Numbered from the stretch's first letter, positions 9,285-16,812 are shown. The stretch is 64,000 bases of DNA from Sphaerisporangium fuscum (GCF_018531465.1 NZ_JAHDTF010000027.1:1-64000), one strand, 5' to 3'. Notes: generated from the letters alone by a model not told the origin. Numbers and translations are program-made.

Positions 9285-9433
9285 ACGCCCCACCCGCCCC
9301 GTCCGCGCCCCCGCGGACGGCACCGGCCGGGGCCGTGCCGGCGGGGTGGGAGCAGACGGGCGAGACCACGGCGGCGGACCCTTTCGAGAGCACCGCGACT
9401 CACGCGATCAGGCACAACAGAGGGAACGGTCAT
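9281..9433 (-). CDS. Putative leader ORF (50 aa, Arg-rich) of the monooxygenase/ABC operon
   Basis: A 51-codon frame starts with ATG at 9433, behind a clear GAGGTG ribosome binding site seven bases away. It stops exactly in the ATG of the first monooxygenase (ATGA). It begins MTVPSVVPDRVSRG and becomes rich in Arg and Gly, with one Cys. No homologue is recognised. Position between promoter and first enzyme, a good ribosome binding site and the interlocked stop suggest a leader peptide that couples or attenuates translation. Actinobacterial sulfur operons often carry short leader ORFs, but this one lacks the motif I associate with them. Confidence 0.5.
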   Translation of the reverse strand: MTVPSVVPDRVSRGALERVRRRGLARLLPPRRHGPGRCRPRGRGRGGWGV

Positions 9434-9471
9434 CAGGGCACCTCGTTCCACACGGGGTATTACCTATATAA

Positions 9472-9500
9472 ACAGTAGGAAAACTATGTTTCCCTGTCAA
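9472..9500 (-). promoter_or_regulatory. Candidate vegetative promoter with an inverted repeat in its spacer
   Basis: On the minus strand TTGACA (9500-9495) is followed after 17 bases by TACTGT (9477-9472), a good sigma-70-type pair, about 40 bases upstream of the leader ORF start. The spacer contains GGAAACATAGTTTTCC (9493-9478), with arms GGAAA/TTTCC. It could be an operator for a repressor. This AT-rich patch stands out in a C-rich surrounding. Confidence 0.5.
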
Positions 9501-9833
9501 CAACCCCACCCACCCCGCCCCTCCCCCAACACCCCCACCCCGTCCAACCTCCGGGAACTCCCCCCGTCCGACCTCCCCGTCAACGCCCCCGCCCCGCGGC
9601 GTCCCTCTTAGCGCTTCACCCTCCTCCACCGAGCACTCCCCCCGTCCGACCTCCCCAGCGCCCGCACCTCCATCCGGCCGCCCCTCAACCCCCCGCCCCG
9701 CGGCGTCCGCGATCTCCGCCCCCGTCCGACACCCACGGAACGGCGCCGCGACGGCGAGAAGCAGTACGGCGAATCCGGCGCCCCACTACGGCGGCCGACC
9801 GGTTCCTCCCTGGTTGCTGTACTGTCGCGGGTC
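9501..9833. other. Gene-free, strongly C-rich stretch with short direct repeats
   Basis: I see no gene here. From about 9500 to 9730 the plus strand is almost all C with few G. It carries repeated words such as CCCCGTCCGACCTCCCC and CCCCGCCCCGCGGCGTCC, each present twice. The acVLRF1 gene starts at 9834. Any promoter for that gene must lie in 9730-9833; none is obvious. Confidence 0.5.
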
Positions 9834-10529
9834 ATGGCAGGACGACCGGCGGCAGGTGGGGGGCGATGGGTCGCGGTCGGCCCGGAGCGGCTCGAGGGCT
9901 GGCTCGGCAGGTTCGTCGAGCGGCATGGAGCCGCGAAGATCGACACCTCAGGTGACGTCGTACGGGTGCGGGCCACCGACGGCGCGGTCGCGGAACTGCA
10001 TGTGCCCTTTCCTCCGCTACCCGAAGTCCCTTCGCCACCCCCGGAGACCGGCGAGCCCGCGGCCGGGGCCGTCGTGCTGCGCGCCCTGGTGGCACACGCC
10101 GACACCGAGCGCCGGATAGGTGTTCTTCTCGTCCGGCTCGGCGGCTACGCGGCAGGTGTGTTCGAAGGGGAACGGCTGATCACGTCCAAGGTCGGTTCGC
10201 GGCTCGTCCACGGCCGCAGCGCGGCGGGCGGCTGGTCGCAGCAGCGCTTCGCCCGGCGGAGGGAGAAGCAGGCGGGCGAGGCGTCACGGGCGGCGGCCGA
10301 GGTGGCCGTACGCGTGCTGGTGCCCCAGGTGGACGCGCTGGACGCGGTCGTCCTCGGAGGAGATCGCCGCGCGGTCGACGCCCTGCGCGCAGACCGGCGA
10401 CTGGAAGCCGTCTTCGCGCTTGAGACGCCGCCGTTCCTGGACGTGCCCGACCCCCGGCTGGCCGTCCTCCAGGAGACCCCCAAGACCTTCCGCGCCGTCC
10501 GTATCCGCCTCCTCGACCCCGCTCCGTAG
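9834..10529 (+). CDS. acVLRF1-family peptidyl-tRNA hydrolase
   Basis: Actinobacterial member of the Vms1-like release factor (VLRF1) family, 231 residues, thought to release nascent chains from tRNA on stalled large ribosomal subunits. Diagnostic features are the WVAVGPERLEGWLGRFVERHG N-terminus and the catalytic loop GGWSQQRFARRRE at about 132-145, with the conserved Gln and Arg of the GSQ/GGQ-like loop. A C-terminal beta/alpha part ends in KTFRAVRIRLL. It converges on the TetR gene with seven bases between them. Family assignment is by motif recognition; ribosome rescue is established only for relatives. Confidence 0.85.
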   Translation: MAGRPAAGGGRWVAVGPERLEGWLGRFVERHGAAKIDTSGDVVRVRATDGAVAELHVPFPPLPEVPSPPPETGEPAAGAVVLRALVAHADTERRIGVLLVRLGGYAAGVFEGERLITSKVGSRLVHGRSAAGGWSQQRFARRREKQAGEASRAAAEVAVRVLVPQVDALDAVVLGGDRRAVDALRADRRLEAVFALETPPFLDVPDPRLAVLQETPKTFRAVRIRLLDPAP

Positions 10530-10536
10530 GCGGCGG

Positions 10537-11214
10537 TCAGGTCGTCGGTGGGCCGTAGGCTCTCAGGAACGTGTCGACCGCGGCCGTGGCCACCTGGCGG
10601 GTCTCCGTGGACGGGACCTTGCGGGTGCCGAGGCGGGAGCGTGTCTCCATGGGGGCGGTGAGCAGGGCCAGGAAGTGCTCCGCGGCCTGGGCGGGGTCGC
10701 AGTGCCGTAGGCGTCCGGAGAGGGAGAGCCGGGCCAGCCTGTCGGCCAGCGCCTCGGCCAGCCCTCGCGAGGTACGACCCTGGACGATCTCGATGATGTC
10801 GGGGAAACGGGCCACCTGGGCGTAGGTCAGCCAGCGCAGTGATCGCGAGCGCTCACTGGAGCAGACCCGGAGCATCCGGTAGGCGACGTCCTCCAAGGCG
10901 GCGCGCAGGTCGTCGCCCGGCTCGCGCAGCCGTTCGACGACGGCGAGGTTCTCGGCGGCCACGACCTCGGCCGCCGCCTCCAGGGCGTGCCGGAACAGGT
11001 TCTCCTTGTCGTGAAGGTGGTTGTAGACCGTCAGCTTGGCGACGCCCGCCTCCTCGGCGATCTCCTGCACGCACGCCTCGGAGTAGCCCCGGCGGGCGAA
11101 CACGGTGAAGGCGGCGTCCAGGATCGCCCGCCGCTTGTCGATGCGCCCACGTGAAGCCGCCCGCCCGGTCTGGGCCGTTCCTCCCGTCACGCTCGCACTG
11201 TACCGCCGGCGCAT
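10537..11214 (-). CDS. TetR-family transcriptional regulator
   Basis: One-component regulator of 225 residues. The N-terminal helix-turn-helix is clear: RAILDAAFTVFARRGYSEA, then VQEIAEEAGVAKLTVYNHL, followed by DKENLFRHAL. The C-terminal ligand domain is of the AefR-like type (RSLRWLTYAQVARFPDI). A GTG eight codons in (VTGGTAQ) is an alternative start. Divergent from the Dabb gene across about 120 bases that hold a perfect TGAAC-N6-GTTCA palindrome, so it probably controls that gene and itself. Ligand unknown. Confidence 0.88.
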   Translation of the reverse strand: MRRRYSASVTGGTAQTGRAASRGRIDKRRAILDAAFTVFARRGYSEACVQEIAEEAGVAKLTVYNHLHDKENLFRHALEAAAEVVAAENLAVVERLREPGDDLRAALEDVAYRMLRVCSSERSRSLRWLTYAQVARFPDIIEIVQGRTSRGLAEALADRLARLSLSGRLRHCDPAQAAEHFLALLTAPMETRSRLGTRKVPSTETRQVATAAVDTFLRAYGPPTT

Positions 11215-11280
11215 GCGCCCTGCACTGGTCAGGGCATCCTGATGAACCGGCCTGTACAGAACGTAATCAGATCATTAAAG

Positions 11281-11296
11281 TGAACCAATGAGTTCA
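11281..11296. promoter_or_regulatory. Candidate TetR operator, TGAAC-N6-GTTCA
   Basis: TGAACCAATGAGTTCA is a perfect 5-base-arm inverted repeat in the divergent promoter region between the TetR gene and the Dabb gene. It lies in a local AT-rich patch about 35 bases before the Dabb start. Position suggests an operator; binding is inferred. Confidence 0.45.
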
Positions 11297-11331
11297 TTTC
11301 TGGTCCGGTCACCTGCGACGAAGGGACGAAT

Positions 11332-11739
11332 ATGATCGTCAACATCCTGCGGTTCAGCTTCAAAGAGGAGACGACCGAGGAGGAGAAGGCCGAGGTGCTG
11401 ACCGCGATGCGGCGCACCGCGAGCGTCGAGTCGGTGTCGTTCTCGACCGTCGGCCAGGACCTCGGCGATCCCGCCGAGGGCTACACCCACGCGTACTGCG
11501 TGGGGGTGGCGGACCTGGCCGCACTGGAGAGGTACATGCACGACCCGGTCCACCTCGCGGGGGACCACGTGATCCTTCCCCACCTCGCCGGCCTCTCGGC
11601 GGTCCGCCTTTCGGACGACATGGATCCCGAGCTGAACGACAAGGTCACGGCGATGCACCTGAAGAAGGTCGCGACCTATCCCGACTGGGGCCGGCTCGTG
11701 GAGGCGGTCTCCGGCGGCCAGATCCCCGCCCGCGCCTGA
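11332..11739 (+). CDS. Dabb (stress-responsive alpha/beta barrel) domain protein
   Basis: Small protein of 135 residues with the Dabb ferredoxin-like fold: start MIVNILRFSFKEETT, a central YTHAYCVGVADLAALERYMHD segment and the PVHL site common to the family. Members dimerise into alpha-beta barrels and include stress proteins and some polyketide-pathway cyclases. A ribosome binding site AAGGGA precedes the ATG by six bases. An extension of about 35 residues after the Dabb core has no recognised function. Likely controlled by the divergent TetR regulator. Confidence 0.8.
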   Translation: MIVNILRFSFKEETTEEEKAEVLTAMRRTASVESVSFSTVGQDLGDPAEGYTHAYCVGVADLAALERYMHDPVHLAGDHVILPHLAGLSAVRLSDDMDPELNDKVTAMHLKKVATYPDWGRLVEAVSGGQIPARA

Positions 11740-12299
11740 GCCGGAACGGACCCGGCAGGAACCGTGCCGCCGCGCCTCACGACCGGCGCCGGCCACAGCG
11801 GAGCCTCATATCGGCGCCGACCGCGATGGCAGGTCGTTGTATCCGGCGGAGGTGCGGCGGCACATCAGGGACTTTCACGGCAGCATGGCGATATATCGCG
11901 CGGGACCGCGCAAACCGGCTACGCGCTCCCACCGAGGCGCGGCAGAACATCGCACGGCATCGGGCGCACACGGGCCATCCGCTTCCAGGCGGGCACGGTA
12001 TCGCGTGATTTGGGTGGTATGTGGATGATGCATGGTGGATACACCCGGATGCGCATGAGGCGGGGGACTGCCGACACGGAAGGGATGGCCCGAAACCCGG
12101 ATACGTAAATGACTGATTTCTCGACTCTGCGTAAAGAATTCTTCCCTTCCAACATCGGGGGAAATATCGGTGAATTTCCCTGCGCTGCGCCGCTCTTCCC
12201 CTGCCCGTGGCAGGAGAATCGACGCGTGCGCGTACGGCACTAGAGTTCCGCACCGCGCACGTCCCCCGGTGACCCGCCCCCGCATCCCTGGGAGCCTCG
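11740..12299. other. Gene-free region with several short palindromes
   Basis: No convincing gene in 560 bases. Short frames exist on both strands but lack ribosome binding sites and typical codon bias. Visible structure: GCGATATATCGC at 11888-11899 (perfect 12-base palindrome), AAGAATTCTT at 12134-12143, and GGGAAAT-N8-ATTTCCC at 12159-12180. The last two lie in an AT-rich patch and could belong to the promoter of the EAL-domain gene at 12300. Confidence 0.45.
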
Positions 12300-13442
12300 A
12301 TGGCCCCTTCGCACTCGTCCGGACTCCACGGAGCCTCCCACTCCGCCGCGACCTTCTTCCCGATCGTCGACCTCGACTCCGGAGGGGTGATCGCCGTCGA
12401 GGCGGCCGCCGAGTTCGCCCCGTTCGGGCCGTCCGGTGACGTCTCCCCCACGGTGGCCGCCGTGTACGCGGCCGCCCGCGAGGAGGCCCTGCTCCCCCTC
12501 GTCCTGACGGTCCCCTCCGCGGCCGTGATCCAGGGATCGGCCGCCCTCGCCCCCCTGCACGAGTCCCTGCGGGCGACCAGCCGCCGCCCGCGTGAGGTGA
12601 TCCTCGTCATCGCCGGCGACTTCGCCACGGAGGACCGTTCCGCCCTGCTGACGGGGATGGACGGCCTGCGGGCCATCGGCTACCTCGTCGCGGTCGGCGG
12701 CGTCGGCGCCTCCCACGTGCCGCTGGACCTGCTCGCCGACGCCTCGCCGTACGCGGTGGTGATCTCCCCCGAGCTGATCGAACGGGTTCCCCGGGACGCT
12801 CGGCGCAACGCCGTCGGCGAAGCGGTGTCGCGGATGGCCAAGGGCATGGGCGTCCACGTGCTCGCCCCGCAGGTCACCGACGAGGGGCAGCTCGCGGCGG
12901 TGCGGGGCTGGGGCATAAGGCTCGCCCAGGGACCACTGCTCGCCCCGCTCGACTGGCGGCCTTCGCACGGACGCGTCCACGTCCCCCTGCCGGTGCCGGC
13001 GGCCGAACCCGAGCCGTGGGTGATCGACCTGGGCCCGCGCGTCCAGGAGTTCCTCCTGCCGGCGGTGACCCTCGACATGCTGGCGACCGCCGAGGACGTG
13101 GTGGAGGCCTTCGGCACCGAGCCGTCGATCACCAGCGTCGTCCTGGTGGACGAATACCAGCGCCCGAGAGCCAGCCTGGAGCGCAGCCGGTTCCTGTTGT
13201 CCATCGCCGGGCCGTACGGGCACGCCCTGCACGCCAAGAAGCCGGCGCACCGCCTGGCCGACCCACCACGGGTGGTGCCCAAGACCACGCCCGCGATCGC
13301 CGCGACGCAGGTGGCGGGCAAGGACGCGGCTCGCGTGTACGACGACCTGGTCGTGGTCGACGAGGTTGGACGCTGCATGGGGGTGGTCCACGTCAGCGAC
13401 CTGATCCGCCACGTCGCCGAACTCCAGCCGATCCCGCACTGA
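12300..13442 (+). CDS. Degenerate EAL-domain protein with C-terminal CBS-like pair
   Basis: 380 residues. Residues about 18-235 resemble an EAL (c-di-GMP phosphodiesterase) barrel, but the signature EAL is replaced by AVEAAAEF and several later acidic metal ligands are not apparent, so catalysis is doubtful. Residues about 245-375 look like two CBS motifs (DMLATAEDVVEAF and DLVVVDEVGRCMGVVHVSDLIRHV). This architecture occurs in actinobacterial signalling proteins that bind nucleotides without hydrolysing c-di-GMP. The ATG follows a GGGAG site by six bases. Monocistronic. Role as a nucleotide sensor is inference. Confidence 0.7.
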   Translation: MAPSHSSGLHGASHSAATFFPIVDLDSGGVIAVEAAAEFAPFGPSGDVSPTVAAVYAAAREEALLPLVLTVPSAAVIQGSAALAPLHESLRATSRRPREVILVIAGDFATEDRSALLTGMDGLRAIGYLVAVGGVGASHVPLDLLADASPYAVVISPELIERVPRDARRNAVGEAVSRMAKGMGVHVLAPQVTDEGQLAAVRGWGIRLAQGPLLAPLDWRPSHGRVHVPLPVPAAEPEPWVIDLGPRVQEFLLPAVTLDMLATAEDVVEAFGTEPSITSVVLVDEYQRPRASLERSRFLLSIAGPYGHALHAKKPAHRLADPPRVVPKTTPAIAATQVAGKDAARVYDDLVVVDEVGRCMGVVHVSDLIRHVAELQPIPH

Positions 13443-13820
13443 CATCTCGCCGCACCGGCCGATCCCGCACTGACGCGTCGCCGCGCTGAGCCGGTCTCAC
13501 ACAGGCACCTCACCGAGCCGGCCGATCCCGTGCGCCTTCCGCCGGGCTACGGTCGCGCGCCTTTACATTGTAGATTTCTATCGTCGGAGTGGCCGCGCGC
13601 CTCTAACTTCATTACCTCGGACACATGCGGGCTTTGACCGAGGACCGGCCTTTCCGGAAATACGGCCGATGGCGCCTGGCGAGGAATTTCACCGTCCCCC
13701 GCCAATTCTCGCCCTCACGACGGTCGCCGCAGCCGGGACCGGGGCTCCGGCGTCTGGATAATCGTTCGCACCGGCAGGAAAAGGATTCCTCCGGGTCCTG
13801 CCGCCGGAAAGGACGATATC
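13443..13820. other. Gene-free region before the secreted-protein pair
   Basis: No gene seen. It begins with a short repeated tail of the preceding gene: GCCGATCCCGCACTGAC occurs twice, with a third partial copy. It then carries an AT-rich patch (13565-13620) that may hold the promoter for the secreted protein at 13821. No clear -35/-10 pair was found. Confidence 0.4.
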
Positions 13821-14819
13821 TTGCTGATGAAACAGAATGTCCATTCGACGCCGCACCGGCCCGCTCGGGGGCGATCGCCGCTTTCGGCCGCCGCCGCCTC
13901 CCTGGTGGTGCTCGTGTCCACCGTGACGCCGGCCGCGGCGGCCGATTCCGGGGAAGCGCCGGTTCCGGAGATGCCGGCCGCGAAGGCGTACGACGGGAGC
14001 ACCCCGCTGCCGTCCGTCCGCGAGGTGACGAAATTGTGCACCAACGCCTCCCGCTGCACGTTCACCATCGACAAGTCGGCCTCCAGTGAGTACTACGACG
14101 GCGTCGTGGCGCTGGGCAACGCGATCATCAACTGCTCGATGAAGGACATCGACGTCGACCGGACGGTCACGCTCGAACAGAGCAGCACCGACAACATCAG
14201 CGGAGAGATCAGCGGGCAGGTGAGCACGGACGGCACCACCGACACCACGGCCGAGGGGACCGCGGAGGCCTCCCACCAGGACGGCAAGGAGGACTCCTCG
14301 ACGCACCACACCGCGCCGAAGGACAAGGGCCCGAACGACGAGATCACCAAGAAGAACACCAGCCAGGACGCGACCAAGGGCACCGCCAGGGGCAGCAACA
14401 CCGTCGGCACGAAGATCAGCTTCATGGCGGCGTTCAAGATGGCCTACAGCCGCGAATGGTCCGACAAGAACACCGAGGCCACCTCGTACAAGACGAGGAT
14501 CGCGCCCAACGACATGCTGTGGTTCGTCGGGAAGAACGCCGTCACCCGGGTCGTGGGGGCGCTGAGGGTCGGCGACACCTCCAAGCACGTCGAGAACGTC
14601 GCCGCCCAGGGCCCCTCGACGGTGAACCGGAGTTTCATCTTCGCGATGACCTCCGTCGTCCCCGCCGGTCTGTGCGGGCGCATCACCCGGCCGCCCGGCC
14701 TCCGCACCACGGGAACGGCCGCCGGCACCCCGTCGCCGGACGGCCTCGTCGACATCGGGCCGGCGAGGGCGGACTGGAAGGCCGGCAAGGTCGTCCGGCT
14801 GACCCCCCGTTCCCGCTGA
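13821..14819 (+). CDS. Secreted protein of unrecognised family, paralogue of the next gene
   Basis: 332 residues with a Sec-type signal (Arg-rich start, hydrophobic core, cleavage near PAAAADSG). The mature part has a Cys module (LCTNASRCTFT, then INCS), a Ser/Thr/Gly/Asp-rich alternating stretch about 125-200, and a beta-rich part with ATSYKTRIAPNDMLWFV and a late GLCG. The alternating polar stretch before a beta-rich C-terminus recalls aerolysin/ETX-MTX2 pore formers, a low-confidence guess. Start is TTG, seven bases after GGAAAGGA; an ATG two codons later is possible. The next gene has the same Cys spacing and the same start context. Confidence 0.7.
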   Translation: MLMKQNVHSTPHRPARGRSPLSAAAASLVVLVSTVTPAAAADSGEAPVPEMPAAKAYDGSTPLPSVREVTKLCTNASRCTFTIDKSASSEYYDGVVALGNAIINCSMKDIDVDRTVTLEQSSTDNISGEISGQVSTDGTTDTTAEGTAEASHQDGKEDSSTHHTAPKDKGPNDEITKKNTSQDATKGTARGSNTVGTKISFMAAFKMAYSREWSDKNTEATSYKTRIAPNDMLWFVGKNAVTRVVGALRVGDTSKHVENVAAQGPSTVNRSFIFAMTSVVPAGLCGRITRPPGLRTTGTAAGTPSPDGLVDIGPARADWKAGKVVRLTPRSR

Positions 14820-14878
14820 CCCGCCGCAGCGGCTCGGCGAAGCACGGCACGAGTTCCACCGCCAGAAAGGACGCACCC

Positions 14879-15796
14879 TTGCCGAACGACCATGGACTCC
14901 ACCCGCCGGAACCCGTTCCGGGGAAAGGCGACCCCGCCCCGGCCGCGCATCGGAGGCGTCACCTGCCGCGACGCGGACGGCTCGCGCTCCTGGCGTCCCC
15001 CGTGCCGGTCGCTCTCGCCGTGGCGGTGATGTCCCCCGCCGGGGCCACCCCCGGATTCCCGGGCATCCCGCCGCTGCCCGACGTCCAGGCCGTGTACACC
15101 TACAAGGGCGAGAACCCGAAACCGGCCACGGTCGAGGACGTCATCGACAGGTGCAGCGACCAGAGCAGATGCACCTGGACCGAGGTACGCAACACCGAAT
15201 ACTGGAGCAGGCCGAAGGGCATCGGAGAGGTCTACATAAACTGCACCAGAGAAAGCGTGAAAGACCCTCGGGCGATCCCGCTCCAGACCACGAGCATCGA
15301 CAACGCCAAGGGCAGGCTCGTCTACGACGAGAAGACCACCGGCCCGAAGAACGAATCCATCAAATGGATCGAGGGCGTCCTGCTGGCCAAATACGACGAG
15401 CAGTGGATCTGGAAGAACCCCAAGCCGGTCCAGATCGACGGGAAATGGGTGGAAGGCCCTTACGTCAAGAAAGTGGAGGCCACGGTGCTGCCCGGAGAGG
15501 CGAGCTGGATCGAGATCCAGTACGCCAGGCACCGCATCGTGTTCGATCTGAAGTCCAAGCCGAAGGTGTGGGGCGACTACGACTACGAGGCGAGGAACGT
15601 CACGCTCGACAGCCCTTCGGCGGTCAACCCGGACCGCGTCTACCAGCGGACCGGCCCGATGACCCGCGCCGAGAGGGCCCAGTGCGACACGCCGAGGCTC
15701 GGCTCCACCGTGCCCAACGCCAGGCTGTCGGAGGCCGCCCTGCTGGACGCCGGGCCCGCTCTCGTCCCCCGGCCCGCGGGCACCCCCTCGCCCTGA
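14879..15796 (+). CDS. Secreted protein, paralogue of the preceding gene
   Basis: 305 residues, TTG start seven bases behind GAAAGGA, mirroring the upstream gene. A basic N-terminus of about 35 residues precedes a hydrophobic signal ending near SPAGATPG. The mature part shares the Cys module of its neighbour: RCSDQSRCTWT followed by VYINCT, and a last Cys in AQCDTP. It lacks the long Ser/Thr-rich insertion, and its middle is charged with tryptophans (DEQWIWKN). The pair look like a diverged tandem duplication. No known domain recognised; role outside the cell is inferred from the signal only. Confidence 0.7.
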   Translation: MPNDHGLHPPEPVPGKGDPAPAAHRRRHLPRRGRLALLASPVPVALAVAVMSPAGATPGFPGIPPLPDVQAVYTYKGENPKPATVEDVIDRCSDQSRCTWTEVRNTEYWSRPKGIGEVYINCTRESVKDPRAIPLQTTSIDNAKGRLVYDEKTTGPKNESIKWIEGVLLAKYDEQWIWKNPKPVQIDGKWVEGPYVKKVEATVLPGEASWIEIQYARHRIVFDLKSKPKVWGDYDYEARNVTLDSPSAVNPDRVYQRTGPMTRAERAQCDTPRLGSTVPNARLSEAALLDAGPALVPRPAGTPSP

Positions 15797-15816
15797 ACCT
15801 CCCGCACACCGAAGCC

Positions 15817-15845
15817 GGCCGCTCGCCAGGCGATGGCGGGCGGCC
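15817..15845 (+). terminator. Hairpin terminator after the secreted-protein pair
   Basis: An 11-base stem (GGCCGCTCGCC pairing with GGCGGGCGGCC, one G-T pair) with a seven-base loop lies 20 bases after the stop. There is no T-run, as is common in actinomycetes. Confidence 0.7.
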
Positions 15846-15879
15846 GTCTCTTGAACCGCCGACCGGGTCCCTTGAACGG

Positions 15880-15977
15880 CTGACCGGACCGTCCTTCAGG
15901 CGGGGGCCGGGCTCGCCCAGCCGGTATCCAGGGCCGTTCAGCCGCTGACCGGCGGTCCTTCAGAGGGGGCCGGGTCG
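15880..15977. repeat. Direct repeat pair (about 33 bases) in a convergent intergenic region
   Basis: CTGACCGG-(ac/cg)-GTCCTTCAG followed by a G-rich GGGGGCCGGG block occurs at about 15880-15913 and again at about 15945-15977. Shorter related words (TTGAAC, GCCGTTCA) lie around both. It sits between convergent genes and has no coding potential I can support. Confidence 0.5.
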
Positions 15978-16002
15978 GTCCGCTCAGCCGGGGCCGGGCG
16001 TG

Positions 16003-16506
16003 TCAGTCGGTGACGGGGCGGGGGGCGGGGTTGCGTTCGGGGGTGGCCGGGGCGGGGCACTGGGTGGTGGTCACGTACCTGATGACCAGGTCGAGCCGGT
16101 CCTGCTCGCTCTTCGGCTGCTGGTCCAGGGCCCTGTCGTCGGGACCGAGGCCGATGGCCGCCAGGTGGTTCTTGAGCTCCTGCGCGCCCAGGCCGGCCAG
16201 TACGCACAGCCGTCCCCACTCGCTCTTGACCTTGGCCTCGAACCCCTTCACGTCGTCCTGCACGGAGGCGAGCGTGCCGTCCACGGTCTTCTGGGCGGCG
16301 TCGCCGCAGGTGGCGTCCGGCCGGCCGGTGCTGCCGACCGGGATCTTCGACCCGGTGTCGCCCGGCACGGAACCGGTGGTGGTCACCGGGGCCGTACAGG
16401 GGACCCCCGCGGCGGCGTGGGCACCGGCGGGCAGGGCCAGGGCGCTCGCGCCCAGCGCGGCGACGACGAGACCGCGGACGGGCCGGGCGGCGGATATGAC
16501 GATCAT
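16003..16506 (-). CDS. Small secreted protein with four cysteines, unknown function
   Basis: About 167 residues. The start ATG at 16506 follows GGAGG by five bases; a frame extension upstream has no ribosome binding site. The signal peptide is MIVISAARPVRG plus a hydrophobic core, cleaved near AHAAAG. The mature part has four Cys (VPCTAP, ATCGDA, RLCVLA, TQCPAP), probably two disulfides, and a helical middle (VDGTLASVQDDVKGFEAKV). No family recognised. It lies among other secreted-protein genes and converges on the pair at 13.8-15.8 kb. Confidence 0.6.
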   Translation of the reverse strand: MIVISAARPVRGLVVAALGASALALPAGAHAAAGVPCTAPVTTTGSVPGDTGSKIPVGSTGRPDATCGDAAQKTVDGTLASVQDDVKGFEAKVKSEWGRLCVLAGLGAQELKNHLAAIGLGPDDRALDQQPKSEQDRLDLVIRYVTTTQCPAPATPERNPAPRPVTD

Positions 16507-16812
16507 GACGACCTCCGAGACAGCCGGGGCGCTCCCGCCCTCGGGCGACACGATGATCACTCAATGTACATGCGCGGCCACTTCTCGCGGCGGAGGCCGT
16601 CCGGCTCTGGTGATCACGCCGCCACGTCGCCCGCGCACGGCCCGCTCCCCCGCCCTGAGCAGCGGTAATACGCCATCCGGACAGAGGTGGCAGGATGCGG
16701 CCAACGGCGTGCAGGTTGCTGCCGTCCATTCGTCTGGTTCTAGGGCTTCGAATGCCGCAGAGTTGATTGTGCAAGGACGAATTCGAAATCCCTCAAGAAA
16801 AGAGACGAAGAA
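16507..16812. other. Divergent intergenic region, possible promoters
   Basis: This stretch separates the minus-strand secreted protein from the plus-strand repeat peptide. No gene is supported. The last 70 bases are AT-rich and contain CGAATTCG (16778-16785) and a purine-rich run before the peptide start. No convincing -35/-10 pair was identified. Confidence 0.4.

Noticed and set aside
11764..12108. Small plus-strand frames between the Dabb and EAL genes
   Set aside because: Codon use lacks the strong third-position GC of real genes here, and starts lack ribosome binding sites.
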